64,000 bases of DNA, taken from positions 51,793 through 115,792 of the forward strand of contig CAMBTP010000002.1 of NCBI GenBank assembly GCA_945870855.1, given 5' to 3'. The number at the start of each line of letters is the position of its first letter. Within the stretch, counting starts at the first letter, position 1. The notes under the pieces are model-generated. The model worked only from the letters and a program-made list of their open reading frames with translations, was not told the origin of the DNA and searched no databases. The DNA is from Prosthecobacter debontii (GTDB lineage Bacteria > Verrucomicrobiota > Verrucomicrobiia > Verrucomicrobiales > Akkermansiaceae). Below are positions 54,786 to 63,898 of this stretch, piece after piece. A program made the position numbers and the translations under genes.

Positions 54786-55939
54786 ACAAAGCGCTCCATA
54801 CGATCCATCGCCGTCCTGAGATCCTCCATACCGGTAGCGTAGCAGCAGCGAAGGAAACCCTCACCGCTGGGCCCGAAGGCACCGCCCGGCACAGCGGCGA
54901 CACTTTCCTGCTCAAGCAGGCGCATCGCGAAATCCTTGGAGGAAAGCCCAGTTTCCCGCACGTCGGGGAATACGTAAAACGCGCCGCCAGGAGTGTGGCA
55001 GTCGAGCCCCATGGCGTTGAGGCGTTTCACCAGAAAATCGCGGCGTTGATGGTATTCGTCGCGCATCATAACTACCTGCGGAGCGCCGTTTTCCAGAGCC
55101 TCGATCGCCGCGTTCTGGCTCATGATCGGGGCGCAGAGCATGGAATATTGGTGAATCTTCATCATCGCCTCGATGATTGGCTGCGGAGCGCAGGCGTATC
55201 CGAGGCGGAATCCTGTCATCGCGAAAGCCTTCGAAAAGCCGTGCATCAGAATCGTGCGCTCCTTCATCCCCGGCAGCGAGGCGATGGTCACGTGCTTGAT
55301 GCCATCGTAGCGCAGTTCGCAATAGATCTCGTCGGCCAGGACGATTAGGTCGTGTTTCACCGCGAGTTTCGCAATCCCCACCAGATCCTCATACGAGGCT
55401 ACGGCTCCGGTTGGGTTTGTGGGGAAATTCAGCATCAGCACCCTACTTTTCGGGGTGATTGCCTTTTCTAGCGCTTCGGGTTTCAGGGAAAAGCCATCGG
55501 CCTTCGTGGTCTCAACTCCTACCGCCACGCCATGCGCCATCACAATGCTCGGCGAGTAGGAAACATAGCACGGCTCGTGGTAAATTACCTCGTCGCCGAG
55601 GTTCAGCAGGGCGCGTAAGGCGATGTCGATCGCCTCGGAAACGCCTACAGTCACGAGGATTTCCTTCGCAGGATCGTAATCCACCTCGAAGAATCCGCTG
55701 ACGTATTTGGAAATCGATTTCCTCAGGCTCAGCAAGCCGAGGTTGGCGGTGTAGGTCGTCTGGCCTTTTTCCAGTGAGTAAATAGCCGCCTCGCGGATGT
55801 GCCATGGCGTTACAAAATCCGGCTCGCCGACACCCAGCGAGATCACATCGTCGCGCCCGACTACGAGATCAAAGAAATCCCGGATGCCCGATCTCGGGAT
55901 TGATGCCACATGCTTCGCGATTTTCGATGAGTAATCCAT
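54773..55939 (-). CDS. PLP-dependent aminotransferase, class I/II
   Basis: A 388-residue fold-type I aminotransferase from the ATG at 55939 (MDYSSKIAKHVASIPRSGIRDFF). Motifs: SLGVGEPDFVTPWHIREAA, NFPTNPTGAVASY, LADEIYCELRYDG, HGFSKAFAMTGFRLGYA with the PLP Lys, and the C-terminal LRCCYATG Arg. It is similar to the aspartate/alanine (AlaA/PatA-like) group; substrate not fixed. It precedes the protease gene on the same strand. Confidence 0.92.
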   Translation of the reverse strand: MDYSSKIAKHVASIPRSGIRDFFDLVVGRDDVISLGVGEPDFVTPWHIREAAIYSLEKGQTTYTANLGLLSLRKSISKYVSGFFEVDYDPAKEILVTVGVSEAIDIALRALLNLGDEVIYHEPCYVSYSPSIVMAHGVAVGVETTKADGFSLKPEALEKAITPKSRVLMLNFPTNPTGAVASYEDLVGIAKLAVKHDLIVLADEIYCELRYDGIKHVTIASLPGMKERTILMHGFSKAFAMTGFRLGYACAPQPIIEAMMKIHQYSMLCAPIMSQNAAIEALENGAPQVVMMRDEYHQRRDFLVKRLNAMGLDCHTPGGAFYVFPDVRETGLSSKDFAMRLLEQESVAAVPGGAFGPSGEGFLRCCYATGMEDLRTAMDRMERFVGKL

Positions 55940-56145
55940 GGATTTCCGCCAACGGCGAGACGCAACCCAAGCCGAGTGAGCGCGAGACGTCAATCCAAAC
56001 ACAGCTATGAATGATCTGCGGATTTTTTCTCACCGTTTTCCTAAGATTCACCAGCCTTGGCAGAATTTCTTCCATCATTGGTTAAGATCACTTGATTCGT
56101 CCTTGTGCTCATCCGCCCATACGGGCAAAAAACCTTCCCGAAACC

Positions 56146-59100
56146 ATGCTACTTAAACCGTCGATACCTGGAAAAATCATGGCCGCAAACCGTGGTGAAA
56201 TCGCAATTCGCATTTTCCGCGCCGCCACCGAGCTCGGCCTCCGCACCGTTTCCATCTTCGCGGAGGAAGACCGCTTTTCCATCCACCGCTTCAAGGCCGA
56301 CGAAGCCTACCAGCTCGATTCAACGAAAGGCCCGGTCGGCGCGTATCTCGATTACGAGGGCATCGTGAAACTCGCGAAGTCCAAGGGCGTGACGATGATA
56401 CATCCCGGCTATGGTTTCCTCTCGGAAAACCCCGCATTCGCCCGTGCTTGCGCGCGTGAGGGCATCATTTTCATCGGCCCATCGCCAGAACTTCTGGAAA
56501 ACATGGGCGATAAAACCGCCGCCCGCGCGCTTGCCCATAAATTCAATGTTCCCACCCTGCCCGGCACCGAGGAACCGATCACCGATCCCGACGAAGCCCA
56601 GACGGTCGCCAACGAAATCGGCTATCCGCTCATCATCAAGGCGGCTTTCGGCGGCGGCGGTCGCGGCATGCGGGTGGTGGAAAAACCGTCCCAACTCCCC
56701 GGCTTGCTCGCGGAAGCCCGCGCCGAAGCAGAGAACGCCTTCGGTAACTCAGCCGTTTTCCTGGAGCGCTACATCAAGCGCGCCAAGCACATCGAGGTGC
56801 AGATCCTCGGCGACCAACACGGCAACGTCGTCCACCTTTACGAGCGCGATTGTTCGGTCCAGCGCCGCTACCAGAAAGTGGTCGAAGTCGCACCCGCGAT
56901 GCACCTCGATCCGGTCGTGCGGAAAGAGCTTTGCGACGCGGCGGTGAAACTCGCGGCGGGCATCGGCTACGACAACGCCGGCACCGTCGAGTTCCTATAC
57001 GACATGGATCAGAACGACTGGTTCTTCATCGAGATGAACCCGCGCATCCAGGTCGAGCACACTGTCACGGAATGCGTAACCGGCATCGACCTCGTCCGCT
57101 CGCAGATCCTCGTCGCGCAAGGCCACGCGCTATTCGATCAGGAAATCGCCATCCCGGAGCAGAGTGAAATCCCGTGCAATGGTTTCGCGATCCAATGCCG
57201 CATCACCACCGAGGATCCAGAGAAAAATTTCGCACCGGACTACGGCCGCATCCTCAATTACCGCTCCGCCGCCGGCTTCGGAGTCCGCCTCGACGCCGCC
57301 TCGGGCGATGCTGGTTCGGTCATCACGCCGTTCTACGATTCCATGCTCGTGAAGCTCACCACAATGGGCCGCGATTTCCCGATGGCGTGCCAGCGCATGG
57401 ATCGCGCCCTGCGCGAGTTCCGCATCCGCGGCGTGAAGACGAACATCCCTTTCCTCGAAAATATCATCGCCGACGAAACGTTCCGCTCCGGCCAAGCGCA
57501 CACCAAGCTGATCGACACCAAGACCGAGCTTTTCAAATTCAGCAAACGCCGCGACCGCGCCACCCGAACCCTCGCCTACCTCTCGGAAATCACCGTCAAC
57601 GGCAACCCCCACGCCAAAGGCTACCGCCCCGCCACGATCCTCGAGCCCGCCCCCACCCCGTCTTCCGCCCAACAATCCTCAATATTCAATCATCAATCCG
57701 CAATTCTTCTACGCGAGCTCGGCCCCGAGAAATTCTCCCAGTGGATCTTAGATCAAAAGCGCCTCCTGATCACCGACACCACGATGCGCGACGCCCACCA
57801 GTCGCTCATCGCCACTCGGATGCGCACTTATGACATGCTCGCCGTGGCCGATGCCTACGCGAACCGCACGCCGGAGATGTTCTCCCTTGAAATGTGGGGC
57901 GGCGCGACCTTCGACACCGCGATGCGTTTCCTCAACGAGTGCCCGTGGGAACGCCTTCGCCAGCTCCGCGAAAAAGTTCCGAACATCCTTTTCCAGATGC
58001 TCTTCCGCGGCTCGAACGCCGTCGGATACTCGAACTATCCCGACAACGTCGTCGCCGGTTTCATCAAGCACTCCGCGGACAGCGGAATGGACATCTTCCG
58101 CATCTTCGATTCGCTGAACTACCTGCCGAACATGCAGGTCGCGATGGAAGCCGTCCGCGAACACGGAAAATCTCTCTGCGAAGCAGCCATCTGTTACTCC
58201 GGCGACATCCTCGATCCCGCCCGCCCGAAATACGACCTCAACTACTACATTGCGAAGGCGAAGGAGCTTGAGAAAATGGGCGCACACATCCTTTGCATCA
58301 AGGACATGGCCGGCCTCTGCAAACCGCAGGCCGCCTACAACCTCGTCCACGCCCTGAAACAGGAAATCGGCATCCCCATCCATTTCCACACCCACGATAC
58401 CTCCGGCCTCAACGCCGCATCCGTCATCGCAGCCTCCCGCGCCGGGGTCGATATCGCGGATCTCGCTATCGCCTCGATGTCTGGCTCGACCTCGCAGCCG
58501 AACCTCAACTCCGTCGTCGCCGCGCTGAAATCCTCCCCGCAGGATCCCGGCCTCGACCTCGACTCCCTAAACGACATCTCCGACTACTGGGAGCACGTCC
58601 TCGGTTTCTATAAACCCTTCGACTCAGCCCCCCGCGCCGGCACCGCCGAGGTTTACGAGCACGAAATGCCCGGCGGCCAATACACCAACCTCCGCGAACA
58701 GGCCAACGCCATGGGCCTCGGCCACCGCTGGCGCGAAATCGCCCGCACCTACGCCGAGGTCAACCAGCTCTTCGGCGACATCATCAAGGTCACCCCCTCC
58801 TCGAAAGTCGTCGGCGATATGTGCATGTTCCTCGTCACCCGCGGCATCAAGGCGGCGGATGTCACCAAGATCAAACCCGGCTCGATCGACTTCCCGGAAT
58901 CCGTTATCGACATGCTCTCCGGCGGCCTCGGCCAGCCCGATGGCGGCTGGCCCGCAGATGTGCAAAAGGTCGTCCTCGGCCCCAACCACAAGATCACCAC
59001 AAAACGCCCCGGCGAACTCGCGGAACCTATCGACTTCAACGAAGTCGCCAAATCCCTCAATATTCAATATTCAATTTCCAATAATCAATCCCAGGACGCC

Positions 59101-59625
59101 ATCTACAGCCACCTCATGTATCCTACGGTTTACAAGGAGTATCAGGCAGTCCGCGAACGCTACGATGACCTCAGTAAGCTCCCCACCACCGCCTTCTTCT
59201 ACGGTCTCCAGATCGGCGAGGAAATCGAGGTTGAAATCGATCCCGGGAAAATCCTCATCATCAAGCTCATCTCCATCGGCGAGCCGGACGACGAAGCCCG
59301 CCGCACCCTTTTCTACGAGCTCAACGGCATGCCCCGCGAATCCATCGTCGTGGACAAATCCCTCTCCCATACCGCCACCGCCACCCGCCAGAAGGGCGAC
59401 CTGAACAACCCGTCACACATCTCCGCCCCCCTCCCCGGCATGGTCACAGAAATCGCCGTCTCCCCCGGCACGCCAGTAAAGGCCGGCGACAAGCTCGTCA
59501 CCATCGAGGCCATGAAAATGCTAACCACCATCTCCGCCCCCGTGGATGGGATCATCAAGGACATCCTCGTCAAAAAAGGCATCCAAGTGGACTCCGACGA
59601 TCTGCTGGTGGTGATGGAGGCATAG
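56146..59625 (+). CDS. pyc: Pyruvate carboxylase
   Basis: Biotin-dependent enzyme making oxaloacetate from pyruvate. The 1159-residue protein (start MLLKPSIPGKIMAANRGEIA; Met at 56179 is a weaker alternative) contains a biotin carboxylase (GYGFLSENPAFA, FGGGGRGMRVV, MNPRIQVEHTVTE), a carboxyltransferase barrel (ITDTTMRDAHQSLIATRMRTY, CIKDMAGLCKPQAA, HFHTHDTSG) and a C-terminal biotinyl domain with EAMKM. Two linkers (residues ~510-521 and ~972-983) are encoded by 35-nt CAATNNN heptad arrays and carry odd Ser/Asn/Gln-rich peptides; both lie between domains. Confidence 0.95.
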   Translation: MLLKPSIPGKIMAANRGEIAIRIFRAATELGLRTVSIFAEEDRFSIHRFKADEAYQLDSTKGPVGAYLDYEGIVKLAKSKGVTMIHPGYGFLSENPAFARACAREGIIFIGPSPELLENMGDKTAARALAHKFNVPTLPGTEEPITDPDEAQTVANEIGYPLIIKAAFGGGGRGMRVVEKPSQLPGLLAEARAEAENAFGNSAVFLERYIKRAKHIEVQILGDQHGNVVHLYERDCSVQRRYQKVVEVAPAMHLDPVVRKELCDAAVKLAAGIGYDNAGTVEFLYDMDQNDWFFIEMNPRIQVEHTVTECVTGIDLVRSQILVAQGHALFDQEIAIPEQSEIPCNGFAIQCRITTEDPEKNFAPDYGRILNYRSAAGFGVRLDAASGDAGSVITPFYDSMLVKLTTMGRDFPMACQRMDRALREFRIRGVKTNIPFLENIIADETFRSGQAHTKLIDTKTELFKFSKRRDRATRTLAYLSEITVNGNPHAKGYRPATILEPAPTPSSAQQSSIFNHQSAILLRELGPEKFSQWILDQKRLLITDTTMRDAHQSLIATRMRTYDMLAVADAYANRTPEMFSLEMWGGATFDTAMRFLNECPWERLRQLREKVPNILFQMLFRGSNAVGYSNYPDNVVAGFIKHSADSGMDIFRIFDSLNYLPNMQVAMEAVREHGKSLCEAAICYSGDILDPARPKYDLNYYIAKAKELEKMGAHILCIKDMAGLCKPQAAYNLVHALKQEIGIPIHFHTHDTSGLNAASVIAASRAGVDIADLAIASMSGSTSQPNLNSVVAALKSSPQDPGLDLDSLNDISDYWEHVLGFYKPFDSAPRAGTAEVYEHEMPGGQYTNLREQANAMGLGHRWREIARTYAEVNQLFGDIIKVTPSSKVVGDMCMFLVTRGIKAADVTKIKPGSIDFPESVIDMLSGGLGQPDGGWPADVQKVVLGPNHKITTKRPGELAEPIDFNEVAKSLNIQYSISNNQSQDAIYSHLMYPTVYKEYQAVRERYDDLSKLPTTAFFYGLQIGEEIEVEIDPGKILIIKLISIGEPDDEARRTLFYELNGMPRESIVVDKSLSHTATATRQKGDLNNPSHISAPLPGMVTEIAVSPGTPVKAGDKLVTIEAMKMLTTISAPVDGIIKDILVKKGIQVDSDDLLVVMEA
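57673..57707. repeat. Heptad array inside pyc, first copy
   Basis: Five units of CAAT followed by CCT, ATT, CAT, CCG and TCT; exactly 35 nt. In the reading frame it encodes part of QSSIFNHQSAILL, in the linker between the biotin carboxylase and carboxyltransferase domains. Confidence 0.85.
59058..59092. repeat. Heptad array inside pyc, second copy
   Basis: Five units of CAAT followed by ATT, ATT, TTC, AAT and CCC; exactly 35 nt. It encodes part of LNIQYSISNNQSQ, near the end of the carboxyltransferase region. Confidence 0.85.
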
Positions 59626-59776
59626 CCTGCGGCGTCCCGGGGCGTGGGGCGATCTTCGGTCGCCCTCCCCCCGAGACTCCGCAAACGACAATGGCGACCA
59701 AAGATCGCTGCCACTCCTTGCCCCTGGTTTTTCGGCTGGATTCGGGAATGGATTTGGAGGGGGATGGGATGAAGGC

Positions 59777-59875
59777 GGGGAGAGCCGTCCTTTCAGGCGG
59801 CTGGATTTGGATAATGCTTCATTTTGCCGGGCGAATGGGCTTGGGCTCCGCTGCCGCCTGGAAGGACGGCTCTCC
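59777..59875. repeat. REP element R1 (GGAGAGCCGTCC family)
   Basis: A ~100-bp inverted-repeat element with ends GGAGAGCCGTCCTTTCAGGC and a matching inverted right end (one mismatch), and an internal GGGCTTGGGCTCCGC segment. The copy shares ~25 bp of upstream flank (GGATTTGGAGGGGGATGGG) with R2. Confidence 0.9.
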
Positions 59876-60447
59876 ATGAGGCATAGGCGGAAAGCGATTG
59901 TGGAAGAGGGAGGAGAGGCGGGTGTGTAGATCCAAAAAGGTAGCGCTGATCCGGCTCGGTCTGCCCTGATCAATCACGGAGGAGCTGTAATCACCGAACG
60001 GGTGTGAAACCGCAGTGAGGCGGGCTTTTTGTTTCGGGATCTCACTCCCGCCAGGGTGAGCGGAACGTTTGATTTTGGAAATGGGCCGACCGGGCCGGAT
60101 CAGCCCTACCGGATGCCCATCGTCAGTTCCGCGGGCGCTTCAACGAGGAAGAGGCTTTGCTCTGCGGCGATGGCTCGAAAGATCCCGAGTTCCTCGGCGT
60201 GATAGGTTGTGCCGCCATGAAGGCGCGAACTTGCCTCGCAGCTATCTCCGAGCTGCGCAACAAGTGGCGGGAGCGGGACTCCCGGAGCTTCTGGGCATCG
60301 ATCACGCATTTAGATTAGCCTCCACACGGGAGATAGGAAAGGGAATTTTGGGTGGGCGGGGTGTGATGCTGAGCATCACGGTTCCGCGCAGGAAGCAAAA
60401 ACTCAGGGGGATACGGGATTGGATTTGGAGGGGGATGGGATGGTGGT

Positions 60448-60549
60448 AGGGAGAGCCGTCCTTTCAGGCGGCTGGATTTGGACAAGGCTTCATCGTGCCC
60501 GGCGAATGGGCTTGGGCTCCGCTGCCGCCTGAAAGGACGGCTCTCCCTA
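60448..60549. repeat. REP element R2 (GGAGAGCCGTCC family), downstream flank of the Fic gene
   Basis: Same family as R1. The outer ~26 bp form a perfect inverted repeat (TAGGGAGAGCCGTCC on the left, its complement on the right). It starts ~30 nt beyond the Fic stop codon. Confidence 0.9.
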
Positions 60550-60579
60550 GGGCTTTTCAGGAAATCCATTTTCCACCCG

Positions 60580-61185
60580 TCACAGCTCGTCCGTTTTGAA
60601 GGTGGTGTATCCCTCGTAGTAGTAGCTGACGTCGATGCCTTTGAGGTAAACTTCCCGGTCATCGATTCGCGATGTGAGTGCGTTCTTGAGCAGGTGCTTG
60701 ATCTCGATGTCTTTAACCACACTGCGCTGCATGGCCATGAGGTAGTCTTCCTTGTCGATCAGGTTCCAGTCCACCACTTGCCGGAGTTCCTGTCTGAAGA
60801 TGATGTCGAGCCAGATTCTGGTGGCCCGGCCATTACCCTCCCGGAAGGGGTGGGCGACGTTCATCTCCACGTATTTCTCAACGATCTGTTCGAAGGTGCT
60901 TTGTGGCATCTTGTCGATGTGTTCCAGGCTGGGCTTCAGGAACATCACGGAGGCGAAGCGGAAATTCCCCTTGGACATGTTCACTTCCCTCAATTTCCCG
61001 GCGAAGGGATAGATGTCCTCAAAGAGATACCGATGGATGAAGGCAAGCCCTGCGTAGGTGCCGACCTCAACCGTCCCGATCTCACCCGTATCAAAGAGCT
61101 GCTTGGCCTTCCGCTTGCTGACCTCTTCCTCGGCTCTGGCAAGGGCGGCTTGGTCAGTGATGTGGAGCTTGTTTGGTAAAATCAT
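60580..61185 (-). CDS. Fic family protein (putative AMP/NMP transferase)
   Basis: A 201-residue protein with an intact Fic motif NVAHPFREGNGRATRIW (HPFx[D/E]GNGR; catalytic His and metal-binding acidic residue) and the flap region YPFAGKLREVNMSKGNFRFA. Fic proteins attach AMP or other phospho-groups to target Ser/Thr/Tyr. No antitoxin (FicA/phd-like) gene is adjacent and no N-terminal inhibitory (S/T)xxxE(G/N) helix is obvious, so control is unclear. The gene is bracketed by two copies of the same REP element, R2 and R3. Confidence 0.88.
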   Translation of the reverse strand: MILPNKLHITDQAALARAEEEVSKRKAKQLFDTGEIGTVEVGTYAGLAFIHRYLFEDIYPFAGKLREVNMSKGNFRFASVMFLKPSLEHIDKMPQSTFEQIVEKYVEMNVAHPFREGNGRATRIWLDIIFRQELRQVVDWNLIDKEDYLMAMQRSVVKDIEIKHLLKNALTSRIDDREVYLKGIDVSYYYEGYTTFKTDEL

Positions 61186-61280
61186 GATTTCACACTGGTA
61201 GGCGTGTGGTTCCTAGTTCTATCCTTATAACTCCCGTCGAGAAGGATAAAGTAAGTAGGATGAGGGATTGTTTTGGTGGT

Positions 61281-61383
61281 AGGGAGAGCCGTCCTTTCAG
61301 GCGGCTGGATTTGGATAAGGCTTCATCGTGCCGGGCGAATGGGCTTGGGCTCCGCTGCCGCCTGAAAGGACGGCTCTCCCTTA
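61281..61383. repeat. REP element R3 (GGAGAGCCGTCC family), upstream flank of the Fic gene
   Basis: Nearly identical to R2 over its whole length, including the inner ATGGGCTTGGGCTCCGC segment, in the same orientation. It lies between the Fic start and the next gene. Confidence 0.9.
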
Positions 61384-61443
61384 GGGTTCTTCAAGAAATC
61401 CAATTGCCATTCAGCGGGATCGCCTACACTTTACCTGCATCAG

Positions 61444-63618
61444 ATGACCTTCAATTCCACCCTCGCAACCCTTAGCCTCGCCCTTGCGGCAAGCGCAGCC
61501 GCCGCACCGCTCCTAAAGGAAACCCTCGCCACCGGCTTCCGCGATCCGATGGAAATCGCGATCGCACCGGACGGTGATTTCTACGTCGTAGAACGAGAAG
61601 GCCGGGTTCTGCGCGTCAACCCGAACACCGGCGGGACTTTCGTCATCGGAGAAATCGCCGTCCAGGCATTGAAGAGCACGGATTCGAAGAGCAACTACGC
61701 TCGTGAGGACGGCTTGCTCGGCATCGCCCTTGATCCGGACTTTGCGAAAAACCAACGCTTCTTCGCTTTTTACAGCGCCCCCGACGTGAGCGCGCACCGC
61801 CTCTCCCGTTTCACTATCAAAAACGGGAAAATCGACCCCGCCTCCGAGCTCAAGATGCTCGAAATCCCCACTGAGCGCGAGAACAGGGTCTGCCACGATG
61901 GCGGCTCCGTTAAATTCGGCCCCGATGGAATGCTTTACGTCTCCATCGGTGACAATACGAACCCGTTCGAAAGCTCAGGCGTCGCACCAATCGATGACCG
62001 AGCTGATCGCACCGAGCGCGACGCCCAGCGCTCCGCCGGAAACACGAATGACCTGCGCGGTAAGATCATCCGCATCAAGCCCACGGAATCCGGCTACGAG
62101 ATCCCTCCCGGAAACCTTTTCCCCAAAGGCACCGAAGGCACCCGCCCCGAGATCTATGTGATGGGCTGCCGTAACCCGTTCCGCATCTCCATCGATCCGA
62201 AAACGAAAACGCTCTACTGGGGCGAGGTCGGCCCCGATGGACGCGACGACACCGACAAGGGCCCGCGCGGCCACGACGAGGTGAACCAAGCCAAGGTCGC
62301 AGGAAACTTCGGCTGGCCTTTCGTGATCGCCGACAACAAGCCCTACCCGATCGTCGATTTCGCGGCCAACACGATTGGAAAAATGACCAATCCCGCCGCT
62401 CCGGAAAATCACGGTCAGCGCAACACCGGACTCAAAATATTGCCGCCCGCGCAACCCGCCCTGATCTGGTATCCCTATGCGAAAAGCGACGAATTCCCCG
62501 GCATGGGCGAAGGCGGGCGCAACGCCATGGCCGGCCCCGTTTTCTACTACGACCCTAGTAAGAAATATAACATCCTCGGAAAAGAGGACGACCGCACCCT
62601 GCTGACCTACGAATGGATGCGCGGCAAGATCTTCAAGACGAAACTCGATGCCAACGAGAAGGTCGAGAAGCTGGAGGTTTTCATGGAAAAGCTCGTCCAT
62701 CCTATGGATCTGGAGATGGACAACGACGGCTCGCTCGTTCTACTCGAATACGGCTCGGACTGGTATTTTAACAACAACGGCTCCGTTTCCCGCCTCCGCC
62801 CCGACGATGGCAACAAGCCGCCCACGATCACCATCAAAGCCGCCGCCAACAGCTACAGTGTGGACAATGCCGCCGACCCGGAAGGTGGCAAAATCACCGT
62901 GACTTGGTATCTCACCGAAGGCGTCACGGAAAGGAAGCTCGGCGCAGGATCTACCGTCACCATTCCCGAAGGCAACTTTCAGGAAATCCGTGCCGTCGCC
63001 ACCGATGACAAGGGCTCGGTTGGCTTCGCCCGCATTCCTCTTGCCAGCAGCGAGGAACTACCGACGCTCGGCCTCGAGCTTGGCAAAATAAAAGGCAAAC
63101 CCGGCTTTGGCGATACAGTAAATTTCAAAGTGAACTCAGACCGCATGCCCGATGCCGGCCAAATCAAGGTTCGCACCCGCTACATCCCGCCCACCGGCCA
63201 TGATTCTGGCGGACCGGAACTCCCCGAAGAGGCCATGAAAATTGCCACAGCCAGCCAATGCCTCGCTTGCCACCAGGTAAATTCGGGTATCGTCGGCCCG
63301 TCCTATCTCGATGTGGCGTTGCGATATTCAGGTAAGGCAGATGCCCGCACACATCTCAGAGAAAAGCTCAAAAACGGCGGAGTAGGCGTATGGGGCGAGG
63401 TCCCAATGCCCGCACAAGCCGCGCTCAAACCCGAGGATGCGGATAAACTCATTGAGGCGATCCTAGCCCTCTCCGCAGGTATGACCGAAACCCGCGGCAC
63501 TCAGAAGGGCAGCATCCGCCTCACTCCCGATTTCGGAGCAGAACCCGGCGGCGCGTGGGAAATCTCCGCCGAAGCCCCCGGCTACGCCCCCGCGAAGACC
63601 CGCATTCCAGCGAAGTGA
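61444..63618 (+). CDS. Secreted PQQ-type sugar dehydrogenase-like protein fused to cytochrome c
   Basis: A 724-residue exported protein with signal peptide STLATLSLALAASAAAA. A beta-propeller of the glucose/sorbosone dehydrogenase (GSDH) family follows: ETLATGFRDPMEIAIAPDGDF, EDGLLGIALDPDF, GCRNPFRISID, WGEVGPDGRDD. A PKD-like beta domain (~460-560) leads to a C-terminal class I cytochrome c with CLACH (heme Cys-Cys-His) and the axial Met in EVPMPAQA. Such fusions are common in Verrucomicrobia and Planctomycetes and oxidise sugars or aldoses in the periplasm, passing electrons to the heme. The substrate is not known. Confidence 0.9.
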   Translation: MTFNSTLATLSLALAASAAAAPLLKETLATGFRDPMEIAIAPDGDFYVVEREGRVLRVNPNTGGTFVIGEIAVQALKSTDSKSNYAREDGLLGIALDPDFAKNQRFFAFYSAPDVSAHRLSRFTIKNGKIDPASELKMLEIPTERENRVCHDGGSVKFGPDGMLYVSIGDNTNPFESSGVAPIDDRADRTERDAQRSAGNTNDLRGKIIRIKPTESGYEIPPGNLFPKGTEGTRPEIYVMGCRNPFRISIDPKTKTLYWGEVGPDGRDDTDKGPRGHDEVNQAKVAGNFGWPFVIADNKPYPIVDFAANTIGKMTNPAAPENHGQRNTGLKILPPAQPALIWYPYAKSDEFPGMGEGGRNAMAGPVFYYDPSKKYNILGKEDDRTLLTYEWMRGKIFKTKLDANEKVEKLEVFMEKLVHPMDLEMDNDGSLVLLEYGSDWYFNNNGSVSRLRPDDGNKPPTITIKAAANSYSVDNAADPEGGKITVTWYLTEGVTERKLGAGSTVTIPEGNFQEIRAVATDDKGSVGFARIPLASSEELPTLGLELGKIKGKPGFGDTVNFKVNSDRMPDAGQIKVRTRYIPPTGHDSGGPELPEEAMKIATASQCLACHQVNSGIVGPSYLDVALRYSGKADARTHLREKLKNGGVGVWGEVPMPAQAALKPEDADKLIEAILALSAGMTETRGTQKGSIRLTPDFGAEPGGAWEISAEAPGYAPAKTRIPAK

Positions 63619-63898
63619 TTCCAGCCTGTGCCTCCACCCATGAACTGAGCGCAGCACCCTGGACTGCTACAGCCTGCTGTAGCTCTGGCCAATGCAGCCC
63701 TGCTGCGAGGCCGGCGGCATTGGCACGGAAAACGCACGATGAAACCCCTGCTATACCGTTTGCCAAAAGTTCGTGCGCAAAAATGTGACAACAAATTAGA
63801 GTGCGCCGCAGGCTCAGGACTGCTGTGATTCTTCATTCACAGCTCTCACCTCAAAGCAGAGGTCGCAGAGGGAACGCGGAGAAGAGTTTGTGTTTTGC
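63619..63898. other. Intergenic region after the dehydrogenase gene
   Basis: No supported gene. It contains GC-rich short palindromes near 63670-63720 and, at 63850-63890, a CGCAGAGG/CGCGGAG-type repeat related (in the opposite orientation) to 2771-2797. Confidence 0.5.

Larger units (their letters stand above)
59626..60579. other. Repeat-rich 950-bp intergenic region, possible gene remnant
   Basis: Holds three REP-like elements (59644-59713, 59777-59875, 60448-60549, the last two listed separately). Between them, a minus-strand frame at 60106-60309 reads GGTTYHAEELGIFRAIAAEQ and onward with coding-like composition but no recognised family, so it may be the tail of a decayed gene. The inverted repeat at 59644-59713 pairs GCGATCTTCGGTCGCC with GGCGACCAAAGATCGC, one mismatch. 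Confidence 0.5.

Noticed and set aside
60106..60309. Minus-strand 67-codon gene
   Set aside because: The composition is coding-like, but it is short, has no recognised family and lies in a repeat-filled gap; recorded only as a possible remnant.
63582..63836. 84-codon minus-strand frame after the dehydrogenase
   Set aside because: Overlaps the end of a well-supported gene and translates short palindromic sequence; no support.
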